A stretch of DNA of 64,000 nt from Asparagopsis taxiformis (Eukaryota; Rhodophyta; Florideophyceae; Bonnemaisoniales; Bonnemaisoniaceae). This document shows, in pieces, positions 32,707-42,547 of the stretch (position 1 is its first letter; the number at the start of each line of letters is the position of its first letter). The notes below the pieces were generated by a model. That model made no database searches. It was not told the DNA's origin and saw nothing but the letters and a program-made list of their open reading frames with translations. A program made the translations under genes and the position numbers. The DNA lies in NCBI GenBank assembly GCA_030407315.1, contig JALQPE010001831.1:1-64000 (forward strand). Reading direction: 5' to 3'.

Positions 32707-35700
32707 ATGTCTTGTCCGGACAGTATAAGAGAGGAAGCTGAGAGACGGGAAGCGCACTCGGAGGTACCACAATTGTGGATTTCATCGTCTACACAACATT
32801 TGAACAGAGAACCGATTGAACGAACTGAGATTGCAGGGATTACAATGGGAGACAATAGTATCATGAATACTACAGCGGAGAAGAGCAATTCTCCTTCTGC
32901 TGAAGAGAAAAGCATCACTATTGCTCAGTACAGCTCTTCTAAAGTGCAAGTTGATCCTCGCAAAGTGAAATTTCCGACAGTGACCTCCCGTTTGGTGCGA
33001 CCGGGTCGTGTAAACGAACTGGCCAGCATTTTCATGGATAGAGGTTTCTCTACCACTGGAACTATGATTACAGTCTGCAAAATGGAAGATAACGAAGGAG
33101 ACGAGTTTTACTGCATCGATGGCTCTCATCGCATAGCTGCTCTGCAACTATGCCTGGAGAAGTACTCAGGAAAGAACAGGGATTCCTTGGAATTGGTTTG
33201 GGTACAACAGTTGATTGCGCCGAACGGGCGTCTAATTTTCGATGCGCTGGAGGTTCTGAAACTGTCTCTCGAAGCCAATATACAAACTCACGATGTCGCT
33301 TCTGTGAGCATTGCCGACAATGTGTGTGCGGTCATAGAGTTTCTCAGGTTTTCCAACCAGATGGATCTTCCTGTTGTCCGGCTTATTCCTATTCTGAAAG
33401 AAGTGAGCTATATTCTGCCGTCCGACAGGAACCGTTCGGAGAACTCGTATAGGCAGTACATCAACATTGCGAAGGGGTTCAATCGCACAGACAGCGTTGC
33501 TTTCGTGTACTGGAGCTCTATCCCTAGCGTTTACAATGCTTTGGATAGGAACAGAGAAATCGAGGATGCAAGAACCGAGGGAAGAGATCCGGACTTTTCT
33601 CGAATTGACTCTGCCGATATGTACGGGTGCGTGCTCGATCTTGTCAATAACGCAATATTCCGCAATGGCACGGACGGACGCGGGACGCGCGATAAGGAGT
33701 GGTTCCAGTGGTTTGTGCTCGAGATGACAGCGTCGTGGACAAGGATGAGGAGGAAGAGAGGACTTGTCAGAAATATCGGAAGCGGAAGTCCGTTCACGAT
33801 GCGCACTTGGCTACTGGCTCTGTTGGCCATCTATGATATGGCAGAGGTCGTCCGCAAGTGGTTGAACTCTGCAACGATGGAGGAATTCGTGCGAACGGAT
33901 TTGGCAGCAGAAAACGCGAAGGAGGTCGGGGATAATGATCATCGCATTGGAGAGCGCATTGTATTCGTCCTTGTCGACTTTCATGACGACGTGGTAGACA
34001 GTAGCAGTCTGAGAACCAAGAACGGGATGTTTACAAACAGTTTTTACGACAAACTGGAATATGCTACCGGGACAAAGGCAATGCAGGAGACGAAAGCGGA
34101 GGAGGAGAGGGAACGGAATCGCATGACCCCCGGAGAAATAGAAAAAGCACTTGTTGATGGCGCCAAAGCAGAAGACGAAGAAGCACCTACTGCCGCAGAA
34201 CAGGGAAATAATTCTACAGAGAAGGAAACTGTGGAAACTTCTGGTCCTGTTCAAGCAGAAGAAGGAGTATCTGCCGAAGCCCAAGCAGAGCAGGAAGTTT
34301 CTGCTGTTGTGGAGGAAGAACAGGAAATTACTCCAAATGTGGTGGCTGAAGAAGTGATTCCTGCTGTCGCGACGAAAGCAATAGAAGAGGCACCTCTGAG
34401 CACCCCGAAAGAAGCAGAAGACCGTCCTGCCGCAGCAAAAGAGGGAGGACAGGAACGTCCTGCCACGCGTCTTGCAGCAGCTGAGAAGAGGGAAGCAGAA
34501 CGTCTTGCTGTTCTCCAAAAAGAACAGGAACGTCTTTCAGCTTCAAGGGCAGAGCGGGAAAGTCGTGCCAGGGATAATTCGCCGGGAAGGATTGTCAGAG
34601 AAGATCTTCCTCAGGGAAGGAAACAAAGCGGCGATACGCAAAGTCTGGATATCAACTTGGACAATAGTGGTCGCATGGACATAGACACGCCTGGACAACA
34701 AGCTGGAGATGCGCAGAACCGCTCTGTGATATTGAAACTTCGAATCAGGACACCAGAAACTTACAGCACTAGCCCGGCCGAAGTGGACAAGGAGAATTCG
34801 GGAAGAAGCAGGAGTTCTGGTGGAAGCGGCGATGAAAACGAGTCCAGGTTGGATAAGAAGCGAAGAAGGGAAGATACTAGCGCGAAGTTTTCTGAGCCCA
34901 ATACGCCGGATGACAACATTGAGATTGGGCCTCCCCGGGAAAAGAAGAGTAGAGTCAATGCAAGAAAACGAACGACTGGAGAAGAAGCACCACTCTTCAC
35001 TGACGAGCAAGAAAACTCCCTTCCAGACCGCACATTCGCAGAGGACATACCTGAGAAGCTGCCTTTATGCGTTCCTTCCAACTCGAGAATGAAGTATTAT
35101 ATCACAGAAGAAGACATTGATACAATCCGGACGGAGATAATGGAAGCAGCTGCAGGCTACTCTACTTTGGTATGTCCCCTCGGTTCTTGTGAAAGCCAAC
35201 AATACTTCAGCTACCAGAGAAGAATGATCGACGAGCTTGGTTACGTGGTGTTGCAAGACATTTTCTCTTCTACTACAGTGGGAGCAGCTACGCACGAGTT
35301 ATTCACACAGATGGCCAGCACATTCCAAGGTACTACAAGTGGCTCAAGTGCAAGTCAGAAGAACCCGTGGAAACCACTTCGACCGAAAGACAGCACTGGT
35401 GTATTCAAGACGGACCGGAAAAGCATCTGCGATGACCTTGAGCAAGAAAGCGCGCGGCAGTACAGGAACAAGCTGATTCTGGAGCTAGGTAAGGCGATTT
35501 GTGCGGAGAACCTGAAGCTCGGGTTTGGAAGAGAAGAAGCGGTGGTCTTTCCAGAAACGGGTCTTCGTCTGATTTTGACCGCAGAAGGTAGTCAGGAGCA
35601 ACTTATGCATACCGATGTTCCCGTCCGTGAGGGAACTGGAACTGGTCCTCTCAACTCGCCATCATATTTCATGATGGCTGCTGGTGCGGATGGGTTCATC

Positions 35701-35967
35701 ATTCGTATCGCCAAGTTCAGCCATGTGTGCCTAAGTCATCCAGCGAAAGAAAAGTACCGCGTGCCAGTGACGAACGTGCGCATCCCACCGTATTCCCTGC
35801 TTGTATGCCGAACGGACGTGTATCACGGAGGAATGGGATTCGCGGAGGGTCGTTCTTCGGTGAGGTACCAGCATCCTATCCGGTCCCATCTATCACTGCG
35901 AACTTCCAGGGAGAAGTTGCTACAGCCTCCCTTCAATGTCAACTACTGGGAGCGTTTAGATATCTGA
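32707..35967 (+). CDS. ParB-like / 2OG-Fe(II) dioxygenase 1
   Basis: 1086 aa starting at an ATG; a second ATG at residue 47 (ITMGDN) could also serve. A ParB/sulfiredoxin-like domain spans about 85-150, with the nucleotide-site-like motif YCIDGSHRIAAL (D138, H141, R142). Residues about 455-640 are a long E/A-rich, probably coiled or disordered linker, followed by a basic segment (DKKRRRED). The C-terminal 250 residues form the dioxygenase: GLRLILTAEG, MHTDVP (H968, D970 as iron ligands), YFMMAAGADGF, PPYSLLVCRTDVYHGG (H1040 as third ligand) and PIRSHL (R1059 as likely 2-oxoglutarate ligand). I infer oxidation of a DNA base or chromatin substrate, directed by the ParB-like part. The substrate is unknown. 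It lies about 700 bp after palindrome array 1. The copy in B is broken. Confidence 0.85.
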   Translation: MSCPDSIREEAERREAHSEVPQLWISSSTQHLNREPIERTEIAGITMGDNSIMNTTAEKSNSPSAEEKSITIAQYSSSKVQVDPRKVKFPTVTSRLVRPGRVNELASIFMDRGFSTTGTMITVCKMEDNEGDEFYCIDGSHRIAALQLCLEKYSGKNRDSLELVWVQQLIAPNGRLIFDALEVLKLSLEANIQTHDVASVSIADNVCAVIEFLRFSNQMDLPVVRLIPILKEVSYILPSDRNRSENSYRQYINIAKGFNRTDSVAFVYWSSIPSVYNALDRNREIEDARTEGRDPDFSRIDSADMYGCVLDLVNNAIFRNGTDGRGTRDKEWFQWFVLEMTASWTRMRRKRGLVRNIGSGSPFTMRTWLLALLAIYDMAEVVRKWLNSATMEEFVRTDLAAENAKEVGDNDHRIGERIVFVLVDFHDDVVDSSSLRTKNGMFTNSFYDKLEYATGTKAMQETKAEEERERNRMTPGEIEKALVDGAKAEDEEAPTAAEQGNNSTEKETVETSGPVQAEEGVSAEAQAEQEVSAVVEEEQEITPNVVAEEVIPAVATKAIEEAPLSTPKEAEDRPAAAKEGGQERPATRLAAAEKREAERLAVLQKEQERLSASRAERESRARDNSPGRIVREDLPQGRKQSGDTQSLDINLDNSGRMDIDTPGQQAGDAQNRSVILKLRIRTPETYSTSPAEVDKENSGRSRSSGGSGDENESRLDKKRRREDTSAKFSEPNTPDDNIEIGPPREKKSRVNARKRTTGEEAPLFTDEQENSLPDRTFAEDIPEKLPLCVPSNSRMKYYITEEDIDTIRTEIMEAAAGYSTLVCPLGSCESQQYFSYQRRMIDELGYVVLQDIFSSTTVGAATHELFTQMASTFQGTTSGSSASQKNPWKPLRPKDSTGVFKTDRKSICDDLEQESARQYRNKLILELGKAICAENLKLGFGREEAVVFPETGLRLILTAEGSQEQLMHTDVPVREGTGTGPLNSPSYFMMAAGADGFIIRIAKFSHVCLSHPAKEKYRVPVTNVRIPPYSLLVCRTDVYHGGMGFAEGRSSVRYQHPIRSHLSLRTSREKLLQPPFNVNYWERLDI

Positions 35968-36188
35968 TGAAATTAGTTCTTAATAGCATTCTATGGCAGG
36001 CATCAAGGCCGCCTTCAAGTAAACGATGAAAGTTAGGCTAGTACATGACGTTTGCGTATGTAGACGGGTCGAGAGATATACAATACTCAATTTAATATGA
36101 GAAGGGGAGGAAACTATGGTGGGCACTACTAGAATAGAACAAGGTAATATCGCAGTCGTCTTTGGTTACAACATTGAGGTGAGGAAGG
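35968..36188. other. Spacer after ParB-dioxygenase 1
   Basis: No gene or repeat recognised before palindrome array 2. Confidence 0.4.
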
Positions 36189-36476
36189 CTTACAGATGAT
36201 GCAGTTTCGCTGGGGTGCTGACAGCAAAGTCATCGTTACGATGACTTTGCTGTAATGATTTGATTTCTTACAGCAAAGTCATCGTAACGATGACTTTGCT
36301 GTAAGAAATCAAATCATTACAGCGGCCACAATTTTTTACCGGGTAAAAAATTCTTGCTGATTTTTTTACCCGGTAAAATTTTCTCACCACTGTAATCAAA
36401 CCTTTCCTTACAGCAAAGTCATCGTAACGATGACTTTGCTGTAAGCATCCCGGGTAAACGGCTTCGGCTGTAAGCG
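36189..36476. repeat. Palindrome array 2 (three P1 copies)
   Basis: P1 copies at 36218-36256 (variant start CTGACAGC), 36267-36305 and 36407-36445, with P2 palindromes between the second and third. The array opens with CTTACAGATGATGCAGTTT and closes with GGTAAACGGCTTCGGCTGTA, a rough terminal inverted repeat also seen around arrays 3-5. Confidence 0.85.
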
Positions 36477-37015
36477 GTTGGGAGTTTCGTCCGTCTCCCA
36501 CCCTGGGAAGGGTGAGAAGGGAAGTGTGGAGCCGGGAACATCGTACAACGATGGTTTGGACGACTGTTGACGGCTCTGGGGAGCACTCTGCGTCGTGCAA
36601 GCCTGGTTTGCGCTGGCTGCACTACCTGGTATTGAACGGTTCTGTGCGCAAAGTTTACTCATGAAGGAGTTAGGGTGTTGTGTACCACACCAACCATAGT
36701 TACTAACATTTGCAGTGTACTCTAGTGATGTAATTATTATTCTAGTTTCTAGCTATACAATGATATTAAGTAAGTCAGATGTGCACAGAGCATGGTCTAA
36801 GCCTAGCACGGTAGAGAAAGATGGAAGAAAGATTGAAGGGTAGGCATGCAGAGGTATGAAGGCAGCAGTATGTGTAGACTATGGCAGTGGTAAGAAAATA
36901 TTTCATGCACCAAAGGGTGGGTAGAGTGACATTAGAGAGGTGGTGTGTAGGGGGAAGGTAGGTGGAGATGATGAAGGAGGACAACAGAAACGAGAGCGAG
37001 GGTTGAGACCAACGG
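36477..37015. other. Spacer between palindrome arrays 2 and 3
   Basis: The start (36480-36540) resembles the arm of the long palindrome at 42470-42547 (GGAGTTTCGTCC). No gene recognised. Confidence 0.45.
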
Positions 37016-37338
37016 CTTACAGATGGAGCAGTTTACCAGGGATGCTTACAGCAAAGTCATCGTTACGATGACTTTGCTGTAAGGAAAGGTTTCATTACAG
37101 TGGCCATGATTTCTTTACCCGGTAAAAAAATTCCTGGCCGCTGTAATGAAAACGTTTTCTTACAGCAAAGTCATCGTAACGATGACTTTGCTGTCAGGAA
37201 ACAAAACATTACAGTGGCCATGATTTCTTTACCCGGTAAAAAAATTCCTGGCCTCTGTAATGAAACGTTTCCTTACAGCAAAGTCATCGTAACGATGGCT
37301 TTGCTGTAAGGATCCTTGGTAAACTGCCTGAGCTGTAA
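37016..37338. repeat. Palindrome array 3 (three P1 copies)
   Basis: P1 copies at 37045-37083, 37159-37197 and 37272-37310; the last two carry single changes. P2 palindromes lie between them. The array is bounded by CTTACAGATGGAGCAGTTTA and GGTAAACTGCCTGAGCTGTA. It lies about 200 bp upstream of the next start codon. Confidence 0.85.
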
Positions 37339-37543
37339 TTGTCGTACAACGAAAAGTGATGTGGAAGGTTCGGATTGGTCAACCGCTGAATATCATTACC
37401 AGGGTGTATACTAATAGGAATATGTCAGATCTCTAAGTTTCGCCTATCTTACTCAGCTTACGCAGCAAAACAGCTTGTCGTTCAGATCTTCTTCTCTCTT
37501 TCTCAATCTTTCACTCTTCGTTTGTCAATCACTCACCAAAGCA

Positions 37544-40500
37544 ATGGCTCAACAATCCCCCAACGCTTTCGACCGCCAGGTGCGCTCTGCCAGCCGCCGT
37601 GACAACGATTCTCCCACTCCTTCTCCCTCTCCTTCTCCCTCTCCTTCTCCTTCTCTGGCCCCCCCTGTCCCCATGGACGTTTGCGAAGCTGCTGCAGCGC
37701 TGACCCAGCTCAGCCCAGCACCTAAGCCCGTCCCCTCCCCCCCTTCCGCTTCCGATCCCGCGGTTGTCCCGACAATCGACGCTGGCGTTCCCGCAACTCC
37801 GCTTCCGGCTCAATCTGCCGAAGCGGCGCCAGCCGTCGAGGGATCTGGTGCTCCTCTGCCCAGCTCGCCTGCTCCGGACATGATCATCGCGTCCGGCAGC
37901 GACTTGGCAGAGGATGCGGAGAAGGTCGATGATCACAACGCTCGTGACATCGTACCGAACAAGCCTCTCCGCAGCACCAGGCTGGCCTACCCTGGCACAG
38001 TGCCCATCCCGGTGGATGTGGACTACGACATAAGTCCGGAGAGCTGCCGAAACATTCCAGTCTTCATTTCCCCCCTGGATGTTTCTCCTCCGGCAGTCGT
38101 GTCCAGGGTGGTCAGGCCGCATCGCGTTGATGAGTTGAAGAAAACGTTTCTCACTCAGGGATTTTCCGTGATTGCTTCACGCGTGTCCGTCTGCGAGGTG
38201 ATTGATTCCAATGCAAAAGTACGACTGCAATATGTCGATGGATCTCACCGAGTGACCGCGTTGAAGGCCATTCTCGAGTCGGCTGGACCTGCTCCTGCGA
38301 AGGACAGTCCAGAGTGGGAGGAGTTTGTCAAGTCTGACATCTACCGTCGCTTTGGAACTATTCCAGTCGACTTTCTCCTCCCACCGACTCGGCTTGGCCG
38401 GGATGTCTTCTGCTCCGAAGAAGTACTCCCGCTTTCACGGCTGATGAACTTCCACACCCACAATGTCAGCGAGGTAACAGTTGCTGACAATGTGTGCTCT
38501 GTGATGGAGTTCATCAATATCCACCGCCTGGGAAAGAAGAAGATCGAGCCGACCGTTCAATACATAAAAGAACGGAAAGCGCTGAGCTGGATTCGTCCGA
38601 GACAGCTCATGCGCTACGTCTCGATCGCGCGAGGGTTCAAGACCATTGAAAGCCCTGCTTTCAAGTACTGGTCGAGCATCCCGAACAGGCCGGAGTTCGT
38701 GCAGTTCTCTTCGACCGAGGATCTGGCTGGTTGTACGGTGAACTTGTTGTTCAATGGGTCGTTCAGGAGTGCTCCGGATGTGCAGAAGTGTTTCATCCTG
38801 GAGATGACGGCGCGCTACACTTGTAGCCGTCGGTCGGCCGGGCTGAAACCGTACTCGGTTGGTACCATTGGGCAGGAATGGATTGCTGGTTTGTTGGAAA
38901 TCTTCGGGTACGTGAAGGAGGTGGCCGAGTACTGGAACGTGTCGGATGTGTTGAGGATGCTGGATGGGTCAATTCCCAGCCGGGGTGACCCGAGCAAGAG
39001 CTTCGACATTCGCTCGCGCGTTGTCGAAGTTCTTGCTCAGATGGTCCCCAAGAAGGGGTGCTGGGCAGACTTCCGTCCCAAGGAAGGCCCCCCCGATGGT
39101 TACAGTTACGAAAATATTTTTCCCCGTAAGAAGTCTGTCTTCGGGAAGGACGCCAGGAAAATGCTCCTGCGCGTCACTGGGTACCGCGACATGCAAATGC
39201 GGAAACGCTTTCACGCGATGTACCCAGACATCCCACATGCTGCGCTCCCAGCCACATGTGGTGATGATGCCCCCATCCCTTCCTCTTCCAATTCCTTGCC
39301 CATCCCTTCATCCTCCATTCCTTTGCCCCCACCACCTCAACTGGAATCTTCCAGCAATTCCGAGGTTGCCCCTGTTCCTGTCTCTACCCCTGCCGTGTCT
39401 GCATCCTCCCCTGCGGTGACCCCGGTCAAGCCGACTGCGCGTGGTCCCCAGGATGGCAGCGAACGCTCTGGTCCAGTTTCCCACGCCGGGACTGGTACCC
39501 CCAACCGTCCTGTCCAAGCCGCGCAGGAGCAGGTCTCACCGGCTTCGCAGCCTGAGCCTGCGACTCCGGCTGCCGAGCAGCACCCTGCTGCTCCGGCCCC
39601 CGCTGTCGAAGCTTCCCGTTCTGCATCTGCTAGCAGTTCGGGAAGCTCCAGCGATGACAGCTTCGTCCCTTCACCATCCGGTGGGGTTGGACAGAAGACG
39701 GTTGCGAGGATTTCGACGGAGGGCCCTACTCCCGAGAATGTGGTCGAGGGCAGCAGTGCGAAGGGCGGTGCAGATCCTGACGAAGATGTCATTGAAGTCA
39801 GTGATTCTGCACCGCCCGGAGTGGAAACTTCTGGGAGGAAAGTGATGCCCAGAAGGAGTACCCGCCTGCAAGCGAGTCGTTCCGGTCGTGGTGGAACGGC
39901 GGGTGGTGCTGTGGAGGTCGTCGAGCTGGAGAGCGCCCCCGAGGATGCGGGTGAAAACTCCATCCTCGGGAAGCGTAACTTGGAAGCCGCTTCTGCGACG
40001 CCCGAGCCTTCTACCAAAAAGAGAAGGCTCGGTGAGACTTCATCAAAGTCGTCGTCAAAGAAATCCAAGTCGGCTTCCCGAGGTCGCTCTCGGGAGCCGG
40101 TTCTCCAGTTCGACGACGCCCAGGAGAATCCCATTCCCGACAGCATCGTCGATGAGAATGTGGCCGCCGTTCTCCCCAGCGCAATTGCGTCTGGCAGCCG
40201 GATGAAGTACTATATGGAAAGTACGACGGTGGAGACGGTTCGGGCGGAAATGAGGGCGGCAGCATTCCAGGCAGCTGCATCGCCGGGTGCTGAGGATACG
40301 GTGGTGGACAGGTACTTTGCGGTGAAGAAGGCATTGTTGGAAAACTTGGGGGTTATTGTTATGGAAGGCCTGTTGGCATCGTCCACGGCTGGTAATGCGA
40401 CGCATGAGTTGTTCGGTCACTTCGCTAGGCAGTTCCCGCTGGTTGAGGAGGTTGAAAAACCCTCCCAGCAGTCTGATTCTAACGATGACGACAGGGAGCC

Positions 40501-41191
40501 ACAGGACGAGCCGCCAGCTTTCGCAAAGCCCGGCTTCGATCCTTCGCCGTGGCAGTTCATCCACAACGTGGGTGATGCGAAGGACCGCATCGATGGTGGT
40601 CGTGGGCGCCTCTCTCTGCCGCGGCGTGAGTTGTGCGACAAGTTGGAGGAGGGGAATTTGGAGATGTATAAGAACAAGTTGGTGGCAGAGCTTGCTCTTG
40701 GTGTTTGTGCGGAGTTCTTGAAGTTGGGAATGGAGGGTGAGGATCCTGTCTTCTTCCCGAAGACAGGATTGCGGCTGCTTCTTACAGCAGATGGGGCTGC
40801 GGACCAGGATGGGCACACGGACTTCAAGGTAGCGACGAATAGTGTTGGAAGTCCTACCACGTCTCCATCATATTTCATGATGTCGAGCGGAGCCGATGGG
40901 TTCTCTATAGTAGTTGCCCCTTATAGTCATGTATGCCTGGCCAGTCCGGGCGCCGATATGTGGAAGGTTCCCCCTCTCATCTTTTGGGTGCCACCCTATT
41001 CCGTATTGGTTGGTCGCGGTGACCTTTACCATTACGGGGTCGGCTTCAGCCGAGGAGATCTTCCTGCAGGCGAGAAGTTAGTCTATGGCCTGCCCACGCG
41101 CGGCCACATCTACTTGAAGACGGAGAAGGACGTCCTCACGGACCACATCCACACCGTCGAATATTACAAGTACGATAGGAGCAATAGATAG
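37544..41191 (+). CDS. ParB-like / 2OG-Fe(II) dioxygenase 2
   Basis: 1215 aa. I chose the ATG at 37544 (CAAAGCAATGGCT). The open frame extends 69 bases upstream but without an earlier ATG. An N-terminal P/S-rich region with SPSPSP repeats covers about 1-150. The ParB-like domain carries LQYVDGSHRVTALK (D232, H235, R236). A long P/S/A-rich disordered linker follows, with a basic cluster (KSSSKKSKSASRGRSR). The C-terminal dioxygenase has GLRLLLTADG, GHTDFK (H1091, D1093), YFMMSSGADGF, PPYSVLVGRGDLYHYG (H1163) and PTRGHIYL (R1186). All iron and 2-oxoglutarate ligands expected for the fold are present. It is a divergent paralog of 32707, so element A carries two such enzymes, possibly with different sites or substrates. 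Its coding region is GC-richer than its neighbour. Confidence 0.87.
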   Translation: MAQQSPNAFDRQVRSASRRDNDSPTPSPSPSPSPSPSLAPPVPMDVCEAAAALTQLSPAPKPVPSPPSASDPAVVPTIDAGVPATPLPAQSAEAAPAVEGSGAPLPSSPAPDMIIASGSDLAEDAEKVDDHNARDIVPNKPLRSTRLAYPGTVPIPVDVDYDISPESCRNIPVFISPLDVSPPAVVSRVVRPHRVDELKKTFLTQGFSVIASRVSVCEVIDSNAKVRLQYVDGSHRVTALKAILESAGPAPAKDSPEWEEFVKSDIYRRFGTIPVDFLLPPTRLGRDVFCSEEVLPLSRLMNFHTHNVSEVTVADNVCSVMEFINIHRLGKKKIEPTVQYIKERKALSWIRPRQLMRYVSIARGFKTIESPAFKYWSSIPNRPEFVQFSSTEDLAGCTVNLLFNGSFRSAPDVQKCFILEMTARYTCSRRSAGLKPYSVGTIGQEWIAGLLEIFGYVKEVAEYWNVSDVLRMLDGSIPSRGDPSKSFDIRSRVVEVLAQMVPKKGCWADFRPKEGPPDGYSYENIFPRKKSVFGKDARKMLLRVTGYRDMQMRKRFHAMYPDIPHAALPATCGDDAPIPSSSNSLPIPSSSIPLPPPPQLESSSNSEVAPVPVSTPAVSASSPAVTPVKPTARGPQDGSERSGPVSHAGTGTPNRPVQAAQEQVSPASQPEPATPAAEQHPAAPAPAVEASRSASASSSGSSSDDSFVPSPSGGVGQKTVARISTEGPTPENVVEGSSAKGGADPDEDVIEVSDSAPPGVETSGRKVMPRRSTRLQASRSGRGGTAGGAVEVVELESAPEDAGENSILGKRNLEAASATPEPSTKKRRLGETSSKSSSKKSKSASRGRSREPVLQFDDAQENPIPDSIVDENVAAVLPSAIASGSRMKYYMESTTVETVRAEMRAAAFQAAASPGAEDTVVDRYFAVKKALLENLGVIVMEGLLASSTAGNATHELFGHFARQFPLVEEVEKPSQQSDSNDDDREPQDEPPAFAKPGFDPSPWQFIHNVGDAKDRIDGGRGRLSLPRRELCDKLEEGNLEMYKNKLVAELALGVCAEFLKLGMEGEDPVFFPKTGLRLLLTADGAADQDGHTDFKVATNSVGSPTTSPSYFMMSSGADGFSIVVAPYSHVCLASPGADMWKVPPLIFWVPPYSVLVGRGDLYHYGVGFSRGDLPAGEKLVYGLPTRGHIYLKTEKDVLTDHIHTVEYYKYDRSNR

Positions 41192-41666
41192 CATATCAGA
41201 AGTATTAAAACCTATACTACTGTTCCCTGCTATAAAGTTCTGTCTTTCTCATCTCAACATTGTTACCTTAGCCCATTTTTCAGTTCTCATCTATACATCT
41301 GTCCTTCATCTCATAGTTTAGTGCTACTCAGCAGATTGCTTGCTACTTTTTAATATTAGTCTACAACGTTATATGATTTTACTAGCTAGGCCGTAGGGGG
41401 AGACTAGTTTCAACCCTTGACAACGCGCAGATTTCGACTACGAGAGCCGTCACTGTGATAAATTATTTGTAGAATTTTCGTCTATCTTCCCACCTACACT
41501 AGGCTACCTATATATATACAGGGTATAACCTGAACAGAGACCACGTGAGGTAAAATACTCCTGAGAGCTGCTCACAGCCGTACAGACCTTTGCTGAGCAA
41601 TTTACCCGACTTCAAACTTCGCTTCTTACCTTTACCAGGATGAGAGAAGGACGAAACTCCCTGCTG
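41192..41666. other. 3' spacer after ParB-dioxygenase 2
   Basis: No gene recognised. It ends with a half copy of the arm of the 78-bp palindrome at 42470 (GGACGAAACTCCCTGCTG). Confidence 0.45.
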
Positions 41667-42015
41667 CTTACAGCCGAAGCCGTTTACCAGGGTTCCTTAC
41701 AGCAAAGTCATCGTAACGATGACTTTGCTGTAAGGAACCGTTTCCTTGCAGTGGCCGAAGAATTTTTTACCGGGTAAAAAATCAGCAAGAAATTTTACCG
41801 GGTAAAAAATTGTGGCCGCTGTAATGTTTTGCTTTCTTACAGCAAAGTCATCGTTACGATGACTTTGCTGTAAGAAAACGTTTCATTACAGCGGCCACAA
41901 TTTTTTTACCCGGTAAAGAAATCATGGCTGCTGTAATGATTTGTTTTCTTACAGCAAAGTCATCGTAACGATGACTTTGCTGTCAGCACCCCGCCGGAAC
42001 TGCCAAAGCTGTAAG
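41667..42015. repeat. Palindrome array 4 (three P1 copies)
   Basis: P1 copies at 41696-41734, 41836-41874 and 41948-41986, with P2 palindromes between. The array opens with TTACAGCCGAAGCCGTTTAC and closes with a degenerate copy of its complement (ACTGCCAAAGCTGTAAG). It is a near duplicate of the start of array 5. Confidence 0.85.
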
Positions 42016-42295
42016 CAGTCTGGCTTCACCCTCTCCCCCATTTCTCTACTCCGCCTTCAGCATCCCAGCCTCTCTGGTGACGACTGACGCCTTTCGTTTC
42101 CCCCCTCACGCCCCCTCTCGCAATGAAATACTCGTCTATTACCACGATAGGCTACTCGTACTGCCGCCTTAATTTTCCTCTACACACACCCTCCCATCCG
42201 TCTCTTCCGTACTACGATCTTAGGCTATCCTACCTTACGATTATAGTTGTATAGTGAGTAGCTAGAGTCCTACTTATTGACGACTATAGTGCACC
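42016..42295. other. Spacer between arrays 4 and 5
   Basis: Pyrimidine-rich, with no gene or clear repeat. Confidence 0.4.
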
Positions 42296-42385
42296 GGAAC
42301 CGGCGCCGGTTCCCGCCCGGGCGGGTTGAATATATATTTTATGCCGTGAGGCACAGGTACCATATGGTCGCTGTGGCTCACGGCA
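42296..42385. repeat. Three stacked GC-rich palindromes
   Basis: GGAACCGGCGCCGGTTCC (42296-42313) overlaps CCCGCCCGGGCGGG (42312-42325). They are followed by a 44-base hairpin (42342-42385) with arms TGCCGTGAG and CTCACGGCA and inner CACAG/CTGTG. All are perfect or nearly so and unusually GC-rich for the surroundings. Confidence 0.8.
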
Positions 42386-42469
42386 CAAGGAGTAGATTTT
42401 GCGACCAACAGCCGTCCAAACCATCCTCCCGTGATGTTCCCTACTTCACACTTCGCTTCTCATGTGAGA

Positions 42470-42547
42470 CAGCAGGGAGTTTCGTCCTTCTCCCATCTTG
42501 GTAAAGGTACCTTTACCAAGAAGGGAGAAGGACGAAACTCCCTGCTG
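42470..42547. repeat. 78-bp near-perfect palindrome
   Basis: It is centred on GGTAAAGGTACCTTTACC. The arms read CAGCAGGGAGTTTCGTCC outward on the left and the exact complement on the right, with a single mismatched pair. One arm recurs alone before array 4, and a diverged arm follows array 2. Confidence 0.88.
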
